A stretch of 64,000 nucleotides of DNA, taken from positions 5,557,238 through 5,621,237 of the forward strand of contig NZ_AP018222.1 of the NCBI RefSeq assembly GCF_002368035.1, written 5' to 3'. Position numbers and translations under genes: made by a program. Under the pieces are notes generated by a model. It ran no database searches. It saw nothing but the letters and a program-made list of their open reading frames with translations, and was not told where the DNA came from. Source of the DNA: Nostoc linckia NIES-25 (GTDB lineage Bacteria > Cyanobacteriota > Cyanobacteriia > Cyanobacteriales > Nostocaceae). This document shows positions 50,786 to 59,716 of the stretch, piece after piece (position 1 is the first letter of the stretch; every line of letters begins with the position of its first letter).

Positions 50786-52915
50786 GTGAAAATTGACACA
50801 CAGTTCAAAATTGAAGCGATAGATAATCATTCCCCACACCTGGAAACAGTAATAAAATTGTGGCGAGCTAACTCACAAACACTTGGTAACTTTCCCAAAG
50901 GAGCATTTGAGGATCATGCAGCACGTCGTCAAATCTTTGTAGCGCTTGATGCTGAAGATTGCTGTGTTGGGTATTTGTTATATCGATGTTCACAGGACTG
51001 GTTCACCATCACTCATCTGTGTATCGATCCTTCATGTCGGGGTAAGGGAGTAGCTAAACAACTTGTAGATCACCTTAAACAAATAACAAAATCTTCTCGC
51101 GGAATTAAGCTAAAGTGCCGTCGTGATTATAACCTACAAGGGATGTGGTCGAGCTTTGGTTTTATTGCCACCTGCGATGTAGAAGCCAAGGCTAAAAATA
51201 AGAAACTTACTGTTTGGGTGTTAGAACACAATCCTCTTCCTCTGTTGTCCACAATGATTAAACAACAACTTGAGTCTAAGTTGTGTGTAATGATTGCTCC
51301 TGATATCTTCTTGGATTTATATATGGATGAAAATGATGAAAATCTTAATAGTGATGAGGAAAATATATTATTAGCTGACTGGGTGCAGAGTGAATTAGAT
51401 TTGTGCATTAATGATGAAATATTTAATCAAATCAATCGAATTGACAATAGTCAAGAGAGAGATAGTCAGAATTATTTTGCCCAATCTTTTACTTGCTTAC
51501 CTGGCGATGTTCAGAAATTAGACGATAATTTAAATATTTTGCAAAAAATAACCAAGAAAAATAATTTTGTAATTGATGAAGATAAATTACGTTATATTGC
51601 CAGGAGTATAGCCTCGGAATCTCATGTATTTTTAAGTAGAGATAAGCAATTTTTAGATTTAGCAGATATAATCTATGGAAATTTTAAATTATCTGTTATT
51701 CAACCTGAAGAACTTATAAATCGGCTAGATGAACTCCGCGATAAACCTGACTATCAACCTGTACGTTTTTCTGGTACACACTTAGAACAAATACAGGTCA
51801 AACGTGGGCAGGAAGACTTTTTAGCAAATTATTTCCATAATTATAAATTAAAAGAAAACAAAATATCGTTTCAGCAAGAAATCCGGCGTTATTTGACAGA
51901 GCATGACAAATTTGAATGTATTCTCTTGAGAGAGTCAAATAATGATCCGCTTGCTTTAATTGTGTATAAAAAGCAGAAAAATCAGGAACTAGAAATTCCA
52001 ATAATTCGAGTTGGCAATCATAATCTTTCGTCTACGCTTGCACGACACATACTTTTTAAATCTATATTAAAATCAGCCCGCGATCGGCGATATTTCACAA
52101 GAATTACTGACCAACATCCAGAAGAAACTGTTATCGAAGCTATTCAAGAAGATGTATTTGTTAAAGTAACTAATGGGTGGTTAAAAGCAAATCTGTCAGT
52201 TACACAAAGTTGTGTAGAATTATCCAATAATCTGACTAATTTAGCTACTGAATTTGGTGAGGAATATAATTTTATGAATGAAATTGCTAAGAACCTTAAT
52301 AAGGAAAGTATATTGCTAGATGCTCAGTTATCAGTAGATATTGAACGATTTCTGTTTCCTGCAAAAATTACTGATTCTGAACTTACTACATTTATTATCC
52401 CGATTCAACCAAGATGGGCTTCCTATTTATTTGATGAACATTTAGGAAAGCAAATGCTTGCTTTGCCAGGATTTGGATCTAAACCAGAATTAGCATTTAA
52501 TCGTGAAGCAGTTTACTATCGAGCTATACAAAACTCTAGAGGGTTAAATGCGCCTTGTCGAATTCTTTGGTATGTGAGTGAAACTCAAAGTGAAGGTAAA
52601 GGTAAAGGTTTTCAGGATGTCGGTTATATTGGTGCTTGTTCTTATGTAGATGAGGTAGTCATAGGTAAATCAAAAGAACTTTATCGACGTTTTCAAAGAT
52701 TAGGAGTTTATAACGAAACTAATGTTGATAGTATACGAAAAGATAAAAATGGTGATATTATGGCAATTCGATTTAGTGGTACAGAATTATTTAAGAATCC
52801 TGTATCCTTTCAAGAGGTACAGCAAGCTCTAAATAAAGATAACTTGTTGCTTATTTCACCTTATAAAATTAATAATGAGTTATTTATAAAGTTGTATAAT
52901 TTAGGTAGGAAATAG
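50786..52915 (+). CDS. GNAT - PIN - PUA-like three-domain protein
   Basis: 709 residues. Residues about 10-130 are a GNAT acetyltransferase fold (VGYLLYRCSQDWFTITHLCIDPSCRGKGVAKQLVDHLKQ, with the RGKGVA acetyl-CoA loop). Residues about 155-310 look like a PIN nuclease (CVMIAPDIFLDLYMDE, later SHVFLSRDKQFLDLADIIYG and LSVIQPEELINRLDEL, giving the spaced acidic residues). The C-terminal ~190 residues (TFIIPIQPRWASYLF..., YYRAIQNSRGLNAPCRILWYVSE, GYIGACSYVDEVVIG) resemble an EVE/ASCH PUA-like reader fold. Start at GTG. Operon with ASCH and mcrBC. A toxin or nuclease role is inferred. Confidence 0.7.
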   Translation: MKIDTQFKIEAIDNHSPHLETVIKLWRANSQTLGNFPKGAFEDHAARRQIFVALDAEDCCVGYLLYRCSQDWFTITHLCIDPSCRGKGVAKQLVDHLKQITKSSRGIKLKCRRDYNLQGMWSSFGFIATCDVEAKAKNKKLTVWVLEHNPLPLLSTMIKQQLESKLCVMIAPDIFLDLYMDENDENLNSDEENILLADWVQSELDLCINDEIFNQINRIDNSQERDSQNYFAQSFTCLPGDVQKLDDNLNILQKITKKNNFVIDEDKLRYIARSIASESHVFLSRDKQFLDLADIIYGNFKLSVIQPEELINRLDELRDKPDYQPVRFSGTHLEQIQVKRGQEDFLANYFHNYKLKENKISFQQEIRRYLTEHDKFECILLRESNNDPLALIVYKKQKNQELEIPIIRVGNHNLSSTLARHILFKSILKSARDRRYFTRITDQHPEETVIEAIQEDVFVKVTNGWLKANLSVTQSCVELSNNLTNLATEFGEEYNFMNEIAKNLNKESILLDAQLSVDIERFLFPAKITDSELTTFIIPIQPRWASYLFDEHLGKQMLALPGFGSKPELAFNREAVYYRAIQNSRGLNAPCRILWYVSETQSEGKGKGFQDVGYIGACSYVDEVVIGKSKELYRRFQRLGVYNETNVDSIRKDKNGDIMAIRFSGTELFKNPVSFQEVQQALNKDNLLLISPYKINNELFIKLYNLGRK

Positions 52916-52937
52916 AGAAGTTTATATGTAAAAATAT

Positions 52938-53414
52938 ATGATGCTGTGCCACATATTATTAATTTCAGTTAAACCTGAATACGCTAGTAAAATTTTTGAA
53001 GAAAAAACGAAAAAAGTAGAATTACGTAGGGTACGAACTCGTGTAAAAACAGGAGATATTGTTTTTGTATATGTATCATCTCCGAAAAAAACTTTTATAG
53101 GTTTTTTTGAAGTAGATTTTGTTATTGAGAAATCAGCCACAAAAAATGAGTTAAAAGAATTATGGAAACAAGTTAAAGACCATGCTGGTATCAAGCGCCA
53201 AGAATTTTACAAATATTATGAAGGAGCATCAATCGCTGTAGGAATTTATTTTATCAATGCAAAGAAATTTGAAAATCCGATTGAATTACATCGGTTAAAA
53301 GATAAAATATCTTACTTACGTCCACCCCAAAGCTATCGTTATCTTAATGAGGAAGAATATGAAACTATTATGCTGTTAGGAGGGGAAAATCCTTCAAAGA
53401 TGGCAAATAACTAA
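52938..53414 (+). CDS. ASCH (PUA-like) domain protein
   Basis: 158 residues, 22 bases after the GNAT-PIN gene. Motifs: ILLISVKPEYASKIFEEKTKKVELRRVRTRVKTGDIVFVYVSSPKKTFIGFFEVDFVI, the ASCH layout with KxxELRR-type basic patch and the GDIVFVY strand, then EFYKYYEGASIAVGIYFINAKKFENPI. ASCH folds bind RNA or modified nucleosides. The same domain class sits beside many acetyltransferase/PIN genes, suggesting that the pair works together, perhaps as effector and sensor or antidote. Two adjacent ATGs at 52938/52941 are possible. Confidence 0.8.
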   Translation: MMLCHILLISVKPEYASKIFEEKTKKVELRRVRTRVKTGDIVFVYVSSPKKTFIGFFEVDFVIEKSATKNELKELWKQVKDHAGIKRQEFYKYYEGASIAVGIYFINAKKFENPIELHRLKDKISYLRPPQSYRYLNEEEYETIMLLGGENPSKMANN

Positions 53415-53465
53415 TATTAAAGATTAAGAGCTATGCTCCCGTGCTATTGTATGAGCGATAACTAG

Positions 53466-55097
53466 ATGAGTACAAAAAAACTACATAATAACAGACAAGT
53501 TTTTATATTAGCGAAAAATAACGAATTTATAAAGTTATTTAAAGAATTTATTAGCTCTTATCCTTATACTCAGGCTGGATTGCGTCATCAGAAGGTTTAC
53601 CATGAGCAGCGTCAGAAAGGTAAAGAGAATTTTCAAGCGATCTCTTCGGACTACGAGTCTGGAGAAGATATAACCGAGGTAGTTCTACTACAACTTCTCC
53701 CCTACGCGCCCACGGCTAACAACAGTCAAAGAAATGTCTGGATACATCATGCCCCAGCGATCGACAAAGACATTAAGATGTGGTTTGAAGGTGCGCGTTG
53801 GACAAAATCAGAAGACTGGCCAACTATAGCTCAAGCCATTTTTAATTTCGTCCGTCAATGTAATCAAAACCCTACTGAGTTGGGAGAAGCTTGTAAGAAT
53901 TTCTCAAAATTACCTTATACCAAAGGCTTACAAACAGGAATGCTCACACCTATCCTGAATGCACTCCGACCAGATGACTTTTTACTAATTAATAACAAAT
54001 CACGACAGGTTATCAATTACTTTACAGGTAAATCTTATAGTCAGAAGCTAATAGATTATCCAGAAGTTAACGCAACAGGACAAAAATTAATTCAAGAATT
54101 AGCTCCTGATATGCGTCACACTGGTGTACCATCTATGCGAGACGATGACTTATTCGATATGTTCTGTCATTGGCTGGTTGCTGTTAAAAAATATGATTTT
54201 TCAGGACAAAAACTTTCCCCAATAGATGAGTTTAGCGAAATCCCTCGTGATGTTGAAGCAATAGAAATGCAGCCAGAATATTCTCTAAGTCAATGTGCAT
54301 TGGATACTGGAATAGAAGAGGAGACACTTTTAAACTGGTTAAAGGCAATAGAGCGTAAAAAGCAGGCAATATTTTACGGATCTCCAGGCACAGGTAAAAC
54401 ATATGTTGCCAAAAGATTGGCTAAATATCTGACTGGTGGCAGTGATGGTTTTGTGGATATTGTCCAGTTCCACCCAGCCTATACTTATGAGGACTTCATA
54501 CAAGGCATTCGCCCACAACGAATAGATGGAGAACTAGATTATCCACTAGTTAATGGACGGTTTCTTAATTTTTGTGAAGAGGCATGTCGTCGTCAAAATA
54601 TATGCGTACTGATTATAGATGAAATCAACCGTGCCAATGTTGCCCGCATCTTTGGTGAGTTGATGTATCTGTTGGAGTATCGTGACGAAAAAATGCTTTT
54701 GGCAGCAGGTGAGGTGTTCAGCATTCCCAGCAATGTACGAATTATTGGCACAATGAACACAGCAGATCGCTCAATTGCATTAGTGGATCATGCCATCCGT
54801 CGCCGCTTTGCCTTTATTCCTCTCTACCCAAATTATGAGATTCTCTACAAATATCACTCAGATACTGATTTTCCAGTAGAAAAGTTGATTAAAACGCTGA
54901 TGAAGTTGAACCAGGCAATTGGTAATCCTCACAACGAAGTGGGTATTAGCTTCTTTCTTTTAGGCAACCTAGCTGACCAGATTGACAATGTTTGGCAACT
55001 GGAGATTGAGCCGTATTTGGAAGAATATTTTTTTGACCAACCCAGTAAAGTAGATGAGTTTCGCTGGAAAGAAGTTAAGAAGCAAATTTACTCATGA
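53466..55097 (+). CDS. mcrB: McrB-like AAA GTPase of a type IV restriction system
   Basis: 543 residues. An N-terminal ~250-residue region of no recognised family (HAPAIDKDIKMWFEGARWTKSEDW, LPYTKGLQTGMLTPILNALRPDDFLLINNKS) probably recognises modified DNA. The C-terminal AAA motor has Walker A IFYGSPGTGKTYVAKRLAKYL (about 300-320), the FHPAYTYEDFIQGIRP element, Walker B VLIIDEINRANVARIFGELM and the McrB-specific GTP signature GTMNTADRSIALVDHAIRRRFAF. McrB translocates and activates McrC for cleavage between methylated sites. It overlaps mcrC by four bases. Confidence 0.9.
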   Translation: MSTKKLHNNRQVFILAKNNEFIKLFKEFISSYPYTQAGLRHQKVYHEQRQKGKENFQAISSDYESGEDITEVVLLQLLPYAPTANNSQRNVWIHHAPAIDKDIKMWFEGARWTKSEDWPTIAQAIFNFVRQCNQNPTELGEACKNFSKLPYTKGLQTGMLTPILNALRPDDFLLINNKSRQVINYFTGKSYSQKLIDYPEVNATGQKLIQELAPDMRHTGVPSMRDDDLFDMFCHWLVAVKKYDFSGQKLSPIDEFSEIPRDVEAIEMQPEYSLSQCALDTGIEEETLLNWLKAIERKKQAIFYGSPGTGKTYVAKRLAKYLTGGSDGFVDIVQFHPAYTYEDFIQGIRPQRIDGELDYPLVNGRFLNFCEEACRRQNICVLIIDEINRANVARIFGELMYLLEYRDEKMLLAAGEVFSIPSNVRIIGTMNTADRSIALVDHAIRRRFAFIPLYPNYEILYKYHSDTDFPVEKLIKTLMKLNQAIGNPHNEVGISFFLLGNLADQIDNVWQLEIEPYLEEYFFDQPSKVDEFRWKEVKKQIYS

Positions 55098-56314
55098 GTG
55101 TAACACCACCACGGATCATAGAATTAACTGAATATGTTCCCAAATTGTTGCCGCGATCGCTACTTCCCGATGCAGTTGGAGAAATGTTGTGGCGTGACTA
55201 CGATACTCAAGTGAGTGTGGACTTCCCTTCTCCAAAAACGGGCGATTGCTGGCGACTAACTGCCCAAGGATGGGTTGGTCACATTCCCTTAACGAGTGAT
55301 TTTCACATTGCCCTGCACCCGAAAGTCAAGCTAGGTAATCTTCTGCGAATGCTGGAGTATGCCTATGACCTCAAAAGTTTTCGCTTCTTGTCAGGACTGG
55401 TTGATTGTCAAACGCTCTTAGAATTTTATGAACGGCTGGCTGATATTTTAGCCCGTCGCATTCTCAACCGAGGTCGCCGGGGTTTCTACTGCGCCTACAT
55501 CCCCAAGACAGAACATTTGCCTTATGTTCGGGGACGTATTGATGTAGGGCTTCTTATCTCTCGACCTTGGGATACTAAAATCCAGTGCCATTATGAAGAA
55601 CATACCGCAGACGTTGAAGAGAATCAAATTCTTGCTTGGACACTCTGGTGTATTGCACGTAGCGGTTTGTGTACGGAACGAGTAATGCCAACGGTGCGCC
55701 GCGCGTATCATCTACTACAGGGATTTGTGACATTGCAAGCATTCAATCCCAGAACTTGTATAGGACGACAGTACAACCGCTTGAATGAGGATTATCGTTC
55801 TCTACACGCGCTTTGCCGCTTCTTTTTGGAACAGATTGCACCTAGTCATCAAACAGGTACAAACGCGACGTTACCCTTTTTGGTTAATATGTCGCAACTC
55901 TACGAACGTTTTGTAACAGAGTGGCTGAAAGCTCATCGGGAAACGGCACTGCTAATGCAAGAGTTAGATATTCAGCCCCAAGAAAGAGTCTATTTGGCTC
56001 AGGGCAAAGCATTATACTTTGACATTGACTTGGTACTCTATGATAGGATAACAGGGATAGCCAAATATGTCTTAGATACCAAGTACAAATCTGCTTCTAA
56101 GCCCGCGACTGCTGATATTAACCAAATGGTCGCCTATGCGGAAGCAAAAGGGTGTCGGCAAGCAATTCTAATTTATCCAGCACCCTTGGCAGAACCATTG
56201 AACATCAAAGTTGGTAGCATCCAAATTCGCAGCTTGACTTTTTCTCTTGCAGGGGATTTGGAGCAGGCAGGTTATAGTTTTTTACAGGATTTACTGGGAA
56301 CTGAAGTTAGGTAA
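55094..56314 (+). CDS. mcrC: McrC nuclease subunit of a type IV restriction system
   Basis: 406 residues. The N-terminal part binds McrB (LTAQGWVGHIPLTSDFHIALHPKVKLGNLLRMLEYAYDLKSF, typical McrC). The C-terminal PD-(D/E)XK nuclease has its acidic residue in YFDIDLVLYD (about 314-323) and the DxK in YVLDTKYKSASK (about 331-342). The ATG overlaps the mcrB stop (ATGA), so the subunits are made together. Length is within the range of McrC. Together with mcrB it should cleave DNA with modified cytosines, as in phage defence. Confidence 0.92.
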   Translation: MSVTPPRIIELTEYVPKLLPRSLLPDAVGEMLWRDYDTQVSVDFPSPKTGDCWRLTAQGWVGHIPLTSDFHIALHPKVKLGNLLRMLEYAYDLKSFRFLSGLVDCQTLLEFYERLADILARRILNRGRRGFYCAYIPKTEHLPYVRGRIDVGLLISRPWDTKIQCHYEEHTADVEENQILAWTLWCIARSGLCTERVMPTVRRAYHLLQGFVTLQAFNPRTCIGRQYNRLNEDYRSLHALCRFFLEQIAPSHQTGTNATLPFLVNMSQLYERFVTEWLKAHRETALLMQELDIQPQERVYLAQGKALYFDIDLVLYDRITGIAKYVLDTKYKSASKPATADINQMVAYAEAKGCRQAILIYPAPLAEPLNIKVGSIQIRSLTFSLAGDLEQAGYSFLQDLLGTEVR

Positions 56315-56611
56315 GCAAGCCCTGGGATACACATGTTATGCTCATTGTCTCATTTGTTGCCCTCTGTTAGCGAATTGGTATTAATAGAAATAATGTACTA
56401 AAAATCCTGTGTGGCGATCGCTTCCCGTTTCTGTTGTTGTGCTGTTAACTGATTTAGAGTAGTGACTAGACAGCAGTAATTGATGCAAGCGAAAAACAGG
56501 CGATCGCTACTCCTGTGCTTTACTTAGATGGTTCTGGCGGTAGCGGCAGGTTGGCACTGCTGAAGTCGGCAAAGGCTGTACTGTTGATGGTGGTAATTAA
56601 TCAAAGCCTAA

Positions 56612-56758
56612 ACCGACCATAAAGAGCGATCGCTGGTCCACTTATTGCATCGCCATCACAGAGATGCCTTTTGGGAAGCATTAGGTAGCATTATGCCCGA
56701 CTGGAGAGAACGCAAAGCTACTCTTGAATCTTGGGAAGCTAGCTTGCCACCATTCTAG
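56612..56758 (+). pseudogene. C-terminal scrap of a YgjP-like M48-type metallohydrolase
   Basis: The frame reads KERSLVHLLHRHHRDAFWEALGSIMPDWRERKATLESWEASL before TAG. It matches the zinc-site end of YgjP/DUF45 proteins (HELxHxxxxxHSxxFW...MPDWRERR). The first part of the gene is missing, and the normally conserved HE of the zinc motif appears altered (RSLVH). It marks decay next to the defence cluster. Confidence 0.6.
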
Positions 56759-57187
56759 TTGGGGCAAAAATAGCCATCATCAAAAAATCGAAGAACTACA
56801 AACTAATTCTGCTGCGATCGCCAATGTCAACACGCTGTCTACTGTAGGTTTAGTGCATCGCAGCAGAATACACACCTGTAATATGTCTAAGACCGTTGAA
56901 GACTTGCCTAACTCATCTCATAAACGTTTTAGCCTCAGCTCTGCATTTTTAGCGTCTTCTATGTCAACATTTAGCCCTCTATAATCAGTCCACTATACTG
57001 CCAGCGCTAAGCCAGTGAGTAGGAAGTGTGCCAGTTAGTTTCCAACTTTATTATCTTGTTTCCGAGTTTAGGCACTTACCAGTAAATAAATCCCCAGCCT
57101 TATTAAAACGAATAACCGACTACGCCCACGATCAACCACCAAGGCTAGGGATTTATTTTTATGGATCTCCCTTATTCTCGTTGTACA

Positions 57188-57587
57188 ACATAGGACTTAC
57201 GCACTGTACAAATTAATCATGGTGTGCGTTTCTATGCATAGGTCGTTTCAGGCTTTTATTAATCATTCTTTGATGGTCTATAGAACCTGGGTGTAGGGGC
57301 TTTAGCATTGCTCATTGGTGTCAACTTAAGCTCAAACGCTTATCCCACAAGCATTTTACCCCACCTCCAACCCCTCCCCTTAGCAAGGGGAGGGGAGGTT
57401 TTGCGCCAGCAAAGCCGGGGTGGGGTAACGCGGATCTTGATGGTAAGTGAGTAGAACTCGCTCATCACGTTTTCACTAGGGTTTCACGTTAAGTTGACAC
57501 GTATGAGCAGTGCTGTGCCCCTACGACAGATATGGTTTTTCAAACATCCATATTTGGTGTTTTCTGTCAATGCGTAAGTCCTACAAC
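57188..57587. mobile_element. AGGACTTACGCA inverted-repeat element, copy 2, carrying a nested MITE
   Basis: TAGGACTTACGCA (57189) and TGCGTAAGTCCTA (57587) are inverted ends of the same family as at 25240 and 60295. MITE copy B (57293-57524) lies entirely inside, so it probably jumped into this element later. A GGTTTTTCAAAC fragment and TTTCTGTCAATGCG sit at the right end. Confidence 0.7.
57293..57524. mobile_element. 232-bp MITE copy B (GTAGGGGCTTTAGC ends)
   Basis: It has the same 36-37-base inverted ends as copy A at 41022 (GTAGGGGCTTTAGCATTGCT; right end ...GTGCTGTGCCCCTAC with a few changes). The interior holds CCCCTCCCCTTAGCAAGGGGAGGGG and the pairing arms TTACCCCACC/GGTGGGGTAA. Compared with copy A it lacks about 150 interior bases. 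Confidence 0.85.
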
Positions 57588-57589
57588 AA

Positions 57590-58081
57590 TTAAATTTGAT
57601 AAGATGCAGTCAAAGCCACTGCTAGAGCATCAGCAGCATCGTCCGGTTTGGGAATCTCATCTAAATCCAACTCCCGCGCCACGGCTTCTTGTACTTCAGA
57701 CTTATCGGCATTGCCATATCCTGTTAAAGCTTGTTTAATTTGAGCAGGAGTAAATTCTACATAGGGGAGTCGGCGCTGCCCCAACACTAACATGACTACG
57801 CCCCGCGCCTGTGCAACCAGGATAGTGCTTGACATACGATAGAAGAATAGTTTTTCGATCGCCACTAAATCTGGTTGAAATTCCTCGATTACGGTGTGTA
57901 AGTCATCAAACAAGGTGCATAGGCGCTGTGCCATTTCAACATCCGCTGATGTTTTGATTACCCCAAAATCCAGCATATTTACTGTAGTCTGTTGCATCTT
58001 GTTGGGGACTTGCGTGCAGGTAATTGCCCCAAATCCTAAAATTGCCAGTCCTGGATCTAATCCTAAAATTCGTTTTTCCAT
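57590..58081 (-). CDS. ruvC: Holliday junction resolvase RuvC
   Basis: 163 residues from the ATG at 58081; upstream codons in frame are not part of the family. Catalytic acidic residues: Asp in ILGLDPGLAILGFG (N-terminus), Glu in LVAIEKLFFYR (about 66-76), and Asp pair in PKPDDAADALAVAL (near the C-terminus), plus YGNADKSEVQEAVAREL. RuvC cuts four-way junctions in recombination repair with RuvAB. Length is normal. Divergent from the YvcK-like gene, with 177 bases between. Confidence 0.95.
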   Translation of the reverse strand: MEKRILGLDPGLAILGFGAITCTQVPNKMQQTTVNMLDFGVIKTSADVEMAQRLCTLFDDLHTVIEEFQPDLVAIEKLFFYRMSSTILVAQARGVVMLVLGQRRLPYVEFTPAQIKQALTGYGNADKSEVQEAVARELDLDEIPKPDDAADALAVALTASYQI

Positions 58082-58258
58082 TAAATTCACTCTTACCAAG
58101 TCAAAGATATTGTTTAACTGGGAACACTGGCAATCTTGAGACTTGCTTGTTAGTCTAATGGGATTGAAAAATATAATAGTTTCACGCCTAGTGTTTGAAA
58201 CCAAGTGGTGTAGATTTTCTGTTAATTATTAGTTTGTAGCACTGCTGTGAATCTAGGT

Positions 58259-59629
58259 ATGTCAATTGGTTTTCTCCGACAAGCCCTCAACGCCCTGCGA
58301 AAGCAGTCGCCCTCTCGTACTTCCTATCGCGTTAACCAGTGGTTCAAATGGTTATCGCCTGGATTATCGATTAAACGTTGGTTGTTAATCAGTGTTGGAG
58401 GTGTACTACTAGCAATTTTGGGGTTAGCTATTTGGATTAAGCTTACCCCAATTTTTTGGATGTTCGAGTTGGTTAGGGGTTTTCTGGGAGTAATCACGGA
58501 GATCTTACCTAACTATGTCAGCGGCCCTTTGGTGCTGCTTGGTGGGTTACTGTTACTGCTTTGGGGGCAAACTCGCACCGTAGGCTCAATTACTAAGGTA
58601 TTAAGAACTGATGATGAAGAGGAACTGATTGATGTTTTGCTGGCGCATCGTCGATTGTACCGAGGGCCGAAAATAGTAGTGATTGGCGGCGGTACGGGGC
58701 TTTCTACCTTATTGAGGGGATTAAAAACTTACAGCGCTAATATTACTGCCATTGTGACTGTAGCTGATGATGGCGGATCTTCTGGGCGATTGCGCCAGGA
58801 ATTTGGCGTACTACCACCAGGGGATATTCGCAATTGTTTAGCAGCCCTAGCAGATGAAGAAAAGCTATTAACAGAATTATTTCAATACCGTTTTCGTGCT
58901 GGAGATGGGTTAACGGGCCATAGTTTTGGTAATTTATTTTTAACGGCTATGAGTGATATTACTGGAGATTTGGAACGTGCAGTTGCAGCCAGTTCCAAAG
59001 TGCTAGCAGTACGGGGACAAGTACTACCAGCAACTCTCAGTGATGTTCGCCTTTGGGCAGAATTAGCTGATGGTCGCCGCATTGAAGGAGAGTCTAATAT
59101 TCCTAAAGCTGCTGGAAAAATTATCAAAATTGGTTGTATTCCGGCTAATCCTCCAGCGATACCAGCAGTTATTAAGGCACTTAAAGAAGCAGATTACATT
59201 ATTATTGGCCCAGGTAGCCTTTATACTAGCTTGATTCCTAATTTATTAGTACCAGAAATTGCCGATGCGATCGCCAAAGCAAAGGTTCCCCGTATATATA
59301 TCTGCAATATAATGACTCAACCAGGAGAAACTGAAGGATATACTGTTGCAGATCACATCCGAGCTATTGATGCTGCTTGTCAGCAAAGACAGCTATTTGA
59401 TGCCGTACTAATACAGAAAAAATCCCCCTCCGAACAATCACTCATCCGCTACGCCCAACAAAATTCCCATCCCGTTTTCCTAGATAGAGAAGCCGTAATT
59501 GAGTTAGGACGGCGAATTGTCCCAGCTAATGTTTTATATGAAGATGAAATAGGTATTGTACGCCACAATCCTCAGAAACTAGCACGCGTGTTATTGCGGT
59601 GGTACGGTAGAGCTAATCAGGGAAGATAA
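58259..59629 (+). CDS. YvcK/CofD-like (gluconeogenesis factor) membrane-anchored protein
   Basis: 456 residues from ATG 58259 (a GTG four codons earlier is possible). Two N-terminal membrane segments (WLLISVGGVLLAILGLAIWI, about 40-59, and SGPLVLLGGLLLLLWGQ) precede the CofD/YvcK domain: IVVIGGGTGLSTLLRGLKTYSANITAIVTVADDGGSSGRLR (about 140-180), PPGDIRNCLAAL, TGHSFGNLFLTAM and IIGPGSLYTSLIPNLLVPEI. YvcK binds UDP-sugars and influences cell-wall and carbon metabolism. The N-terminal anchors are usual for cyanobacterial members as I know them. Confidence 0.88.
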   Translation: MSIGFLRQALNALRKQSPSRTSYRVNQWFKWLSPGLSIKRWLLISVGGVLLAILGLAIWIKLTPIFWMFELVRGFLGVITEILPNYVSGPLVLLGGLLLLLWGQTRTVGSITKVLRTDDEEELIDVLLAHRRLYRGPKIVVIGGGTGLSTLLRGLKTYSANITAIVTVADDGGSSGRLRQEFGVLPPGDIRNCLAALADEEKLLTELFQYRFRAGDGLTGHSFGNLFLTAMSDITGDLERAVAASSKVLAVRGQVLPATLSDVRLWAELADGRRIEGESNIPKAAGKIIKIGCIPANPPAIPAVIKALKEADYIIIGPGSLYTSLIPNLLVPEIADAIAKAKVPRIYICNIMTQPGETEGYTVADHIRAIDAACQQRQLFDAVLIQKKSPSEQSLIRYAQQNSHPVFLDREAVIELGRRIVPANVLYEDEIGIVRHNPQKLARVLLRWYGRANQGR

Positions 59630-59716
59630 GTATGGGGTATGGGGTATGGGAAGAGGCAGGGGGCAGGGAGCAGGGGAGGCAGGGGAGGACTAATGACTAA
59701 TGACTAATGACTAATT
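59630..59716. repeat. GGGGCAGG and TAATGAC tandem repeats before tsaE
   Basis: GTATGGGGTATGGG and GGCAGGGGGCAGGGAG runs (59632-59683) lead into three TAATGACTAATGACTAAT heptamers (59691-59716) that touch the tsaE start codon. The same heptamer borders holB, DUF2237 and coxB. Confidence 0.8.

Larger units (their letters stand above)
56315..57589. other. Long region without intact genes, decayed and repeat-rich
   Basis: 1,275 bases. 56315-56610 has no recognised content apart from several HIP1 sites. 56612-56758 is a hydrolase gene scrap. 56759-57020 gives only a low-quality frame. From 57188 to 57587 there is a nested pair of miniature elements. The region separates the mcrBC cluster from ruvC. 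Confidence 0.6.

Noticed and set aside
56724..56984. 86-codon frame in the mcrC-ruvC gap
   Set aside because: The product is Ser/His-rich with no family resemblance and overlaps the hydrolase scrap in another frame.
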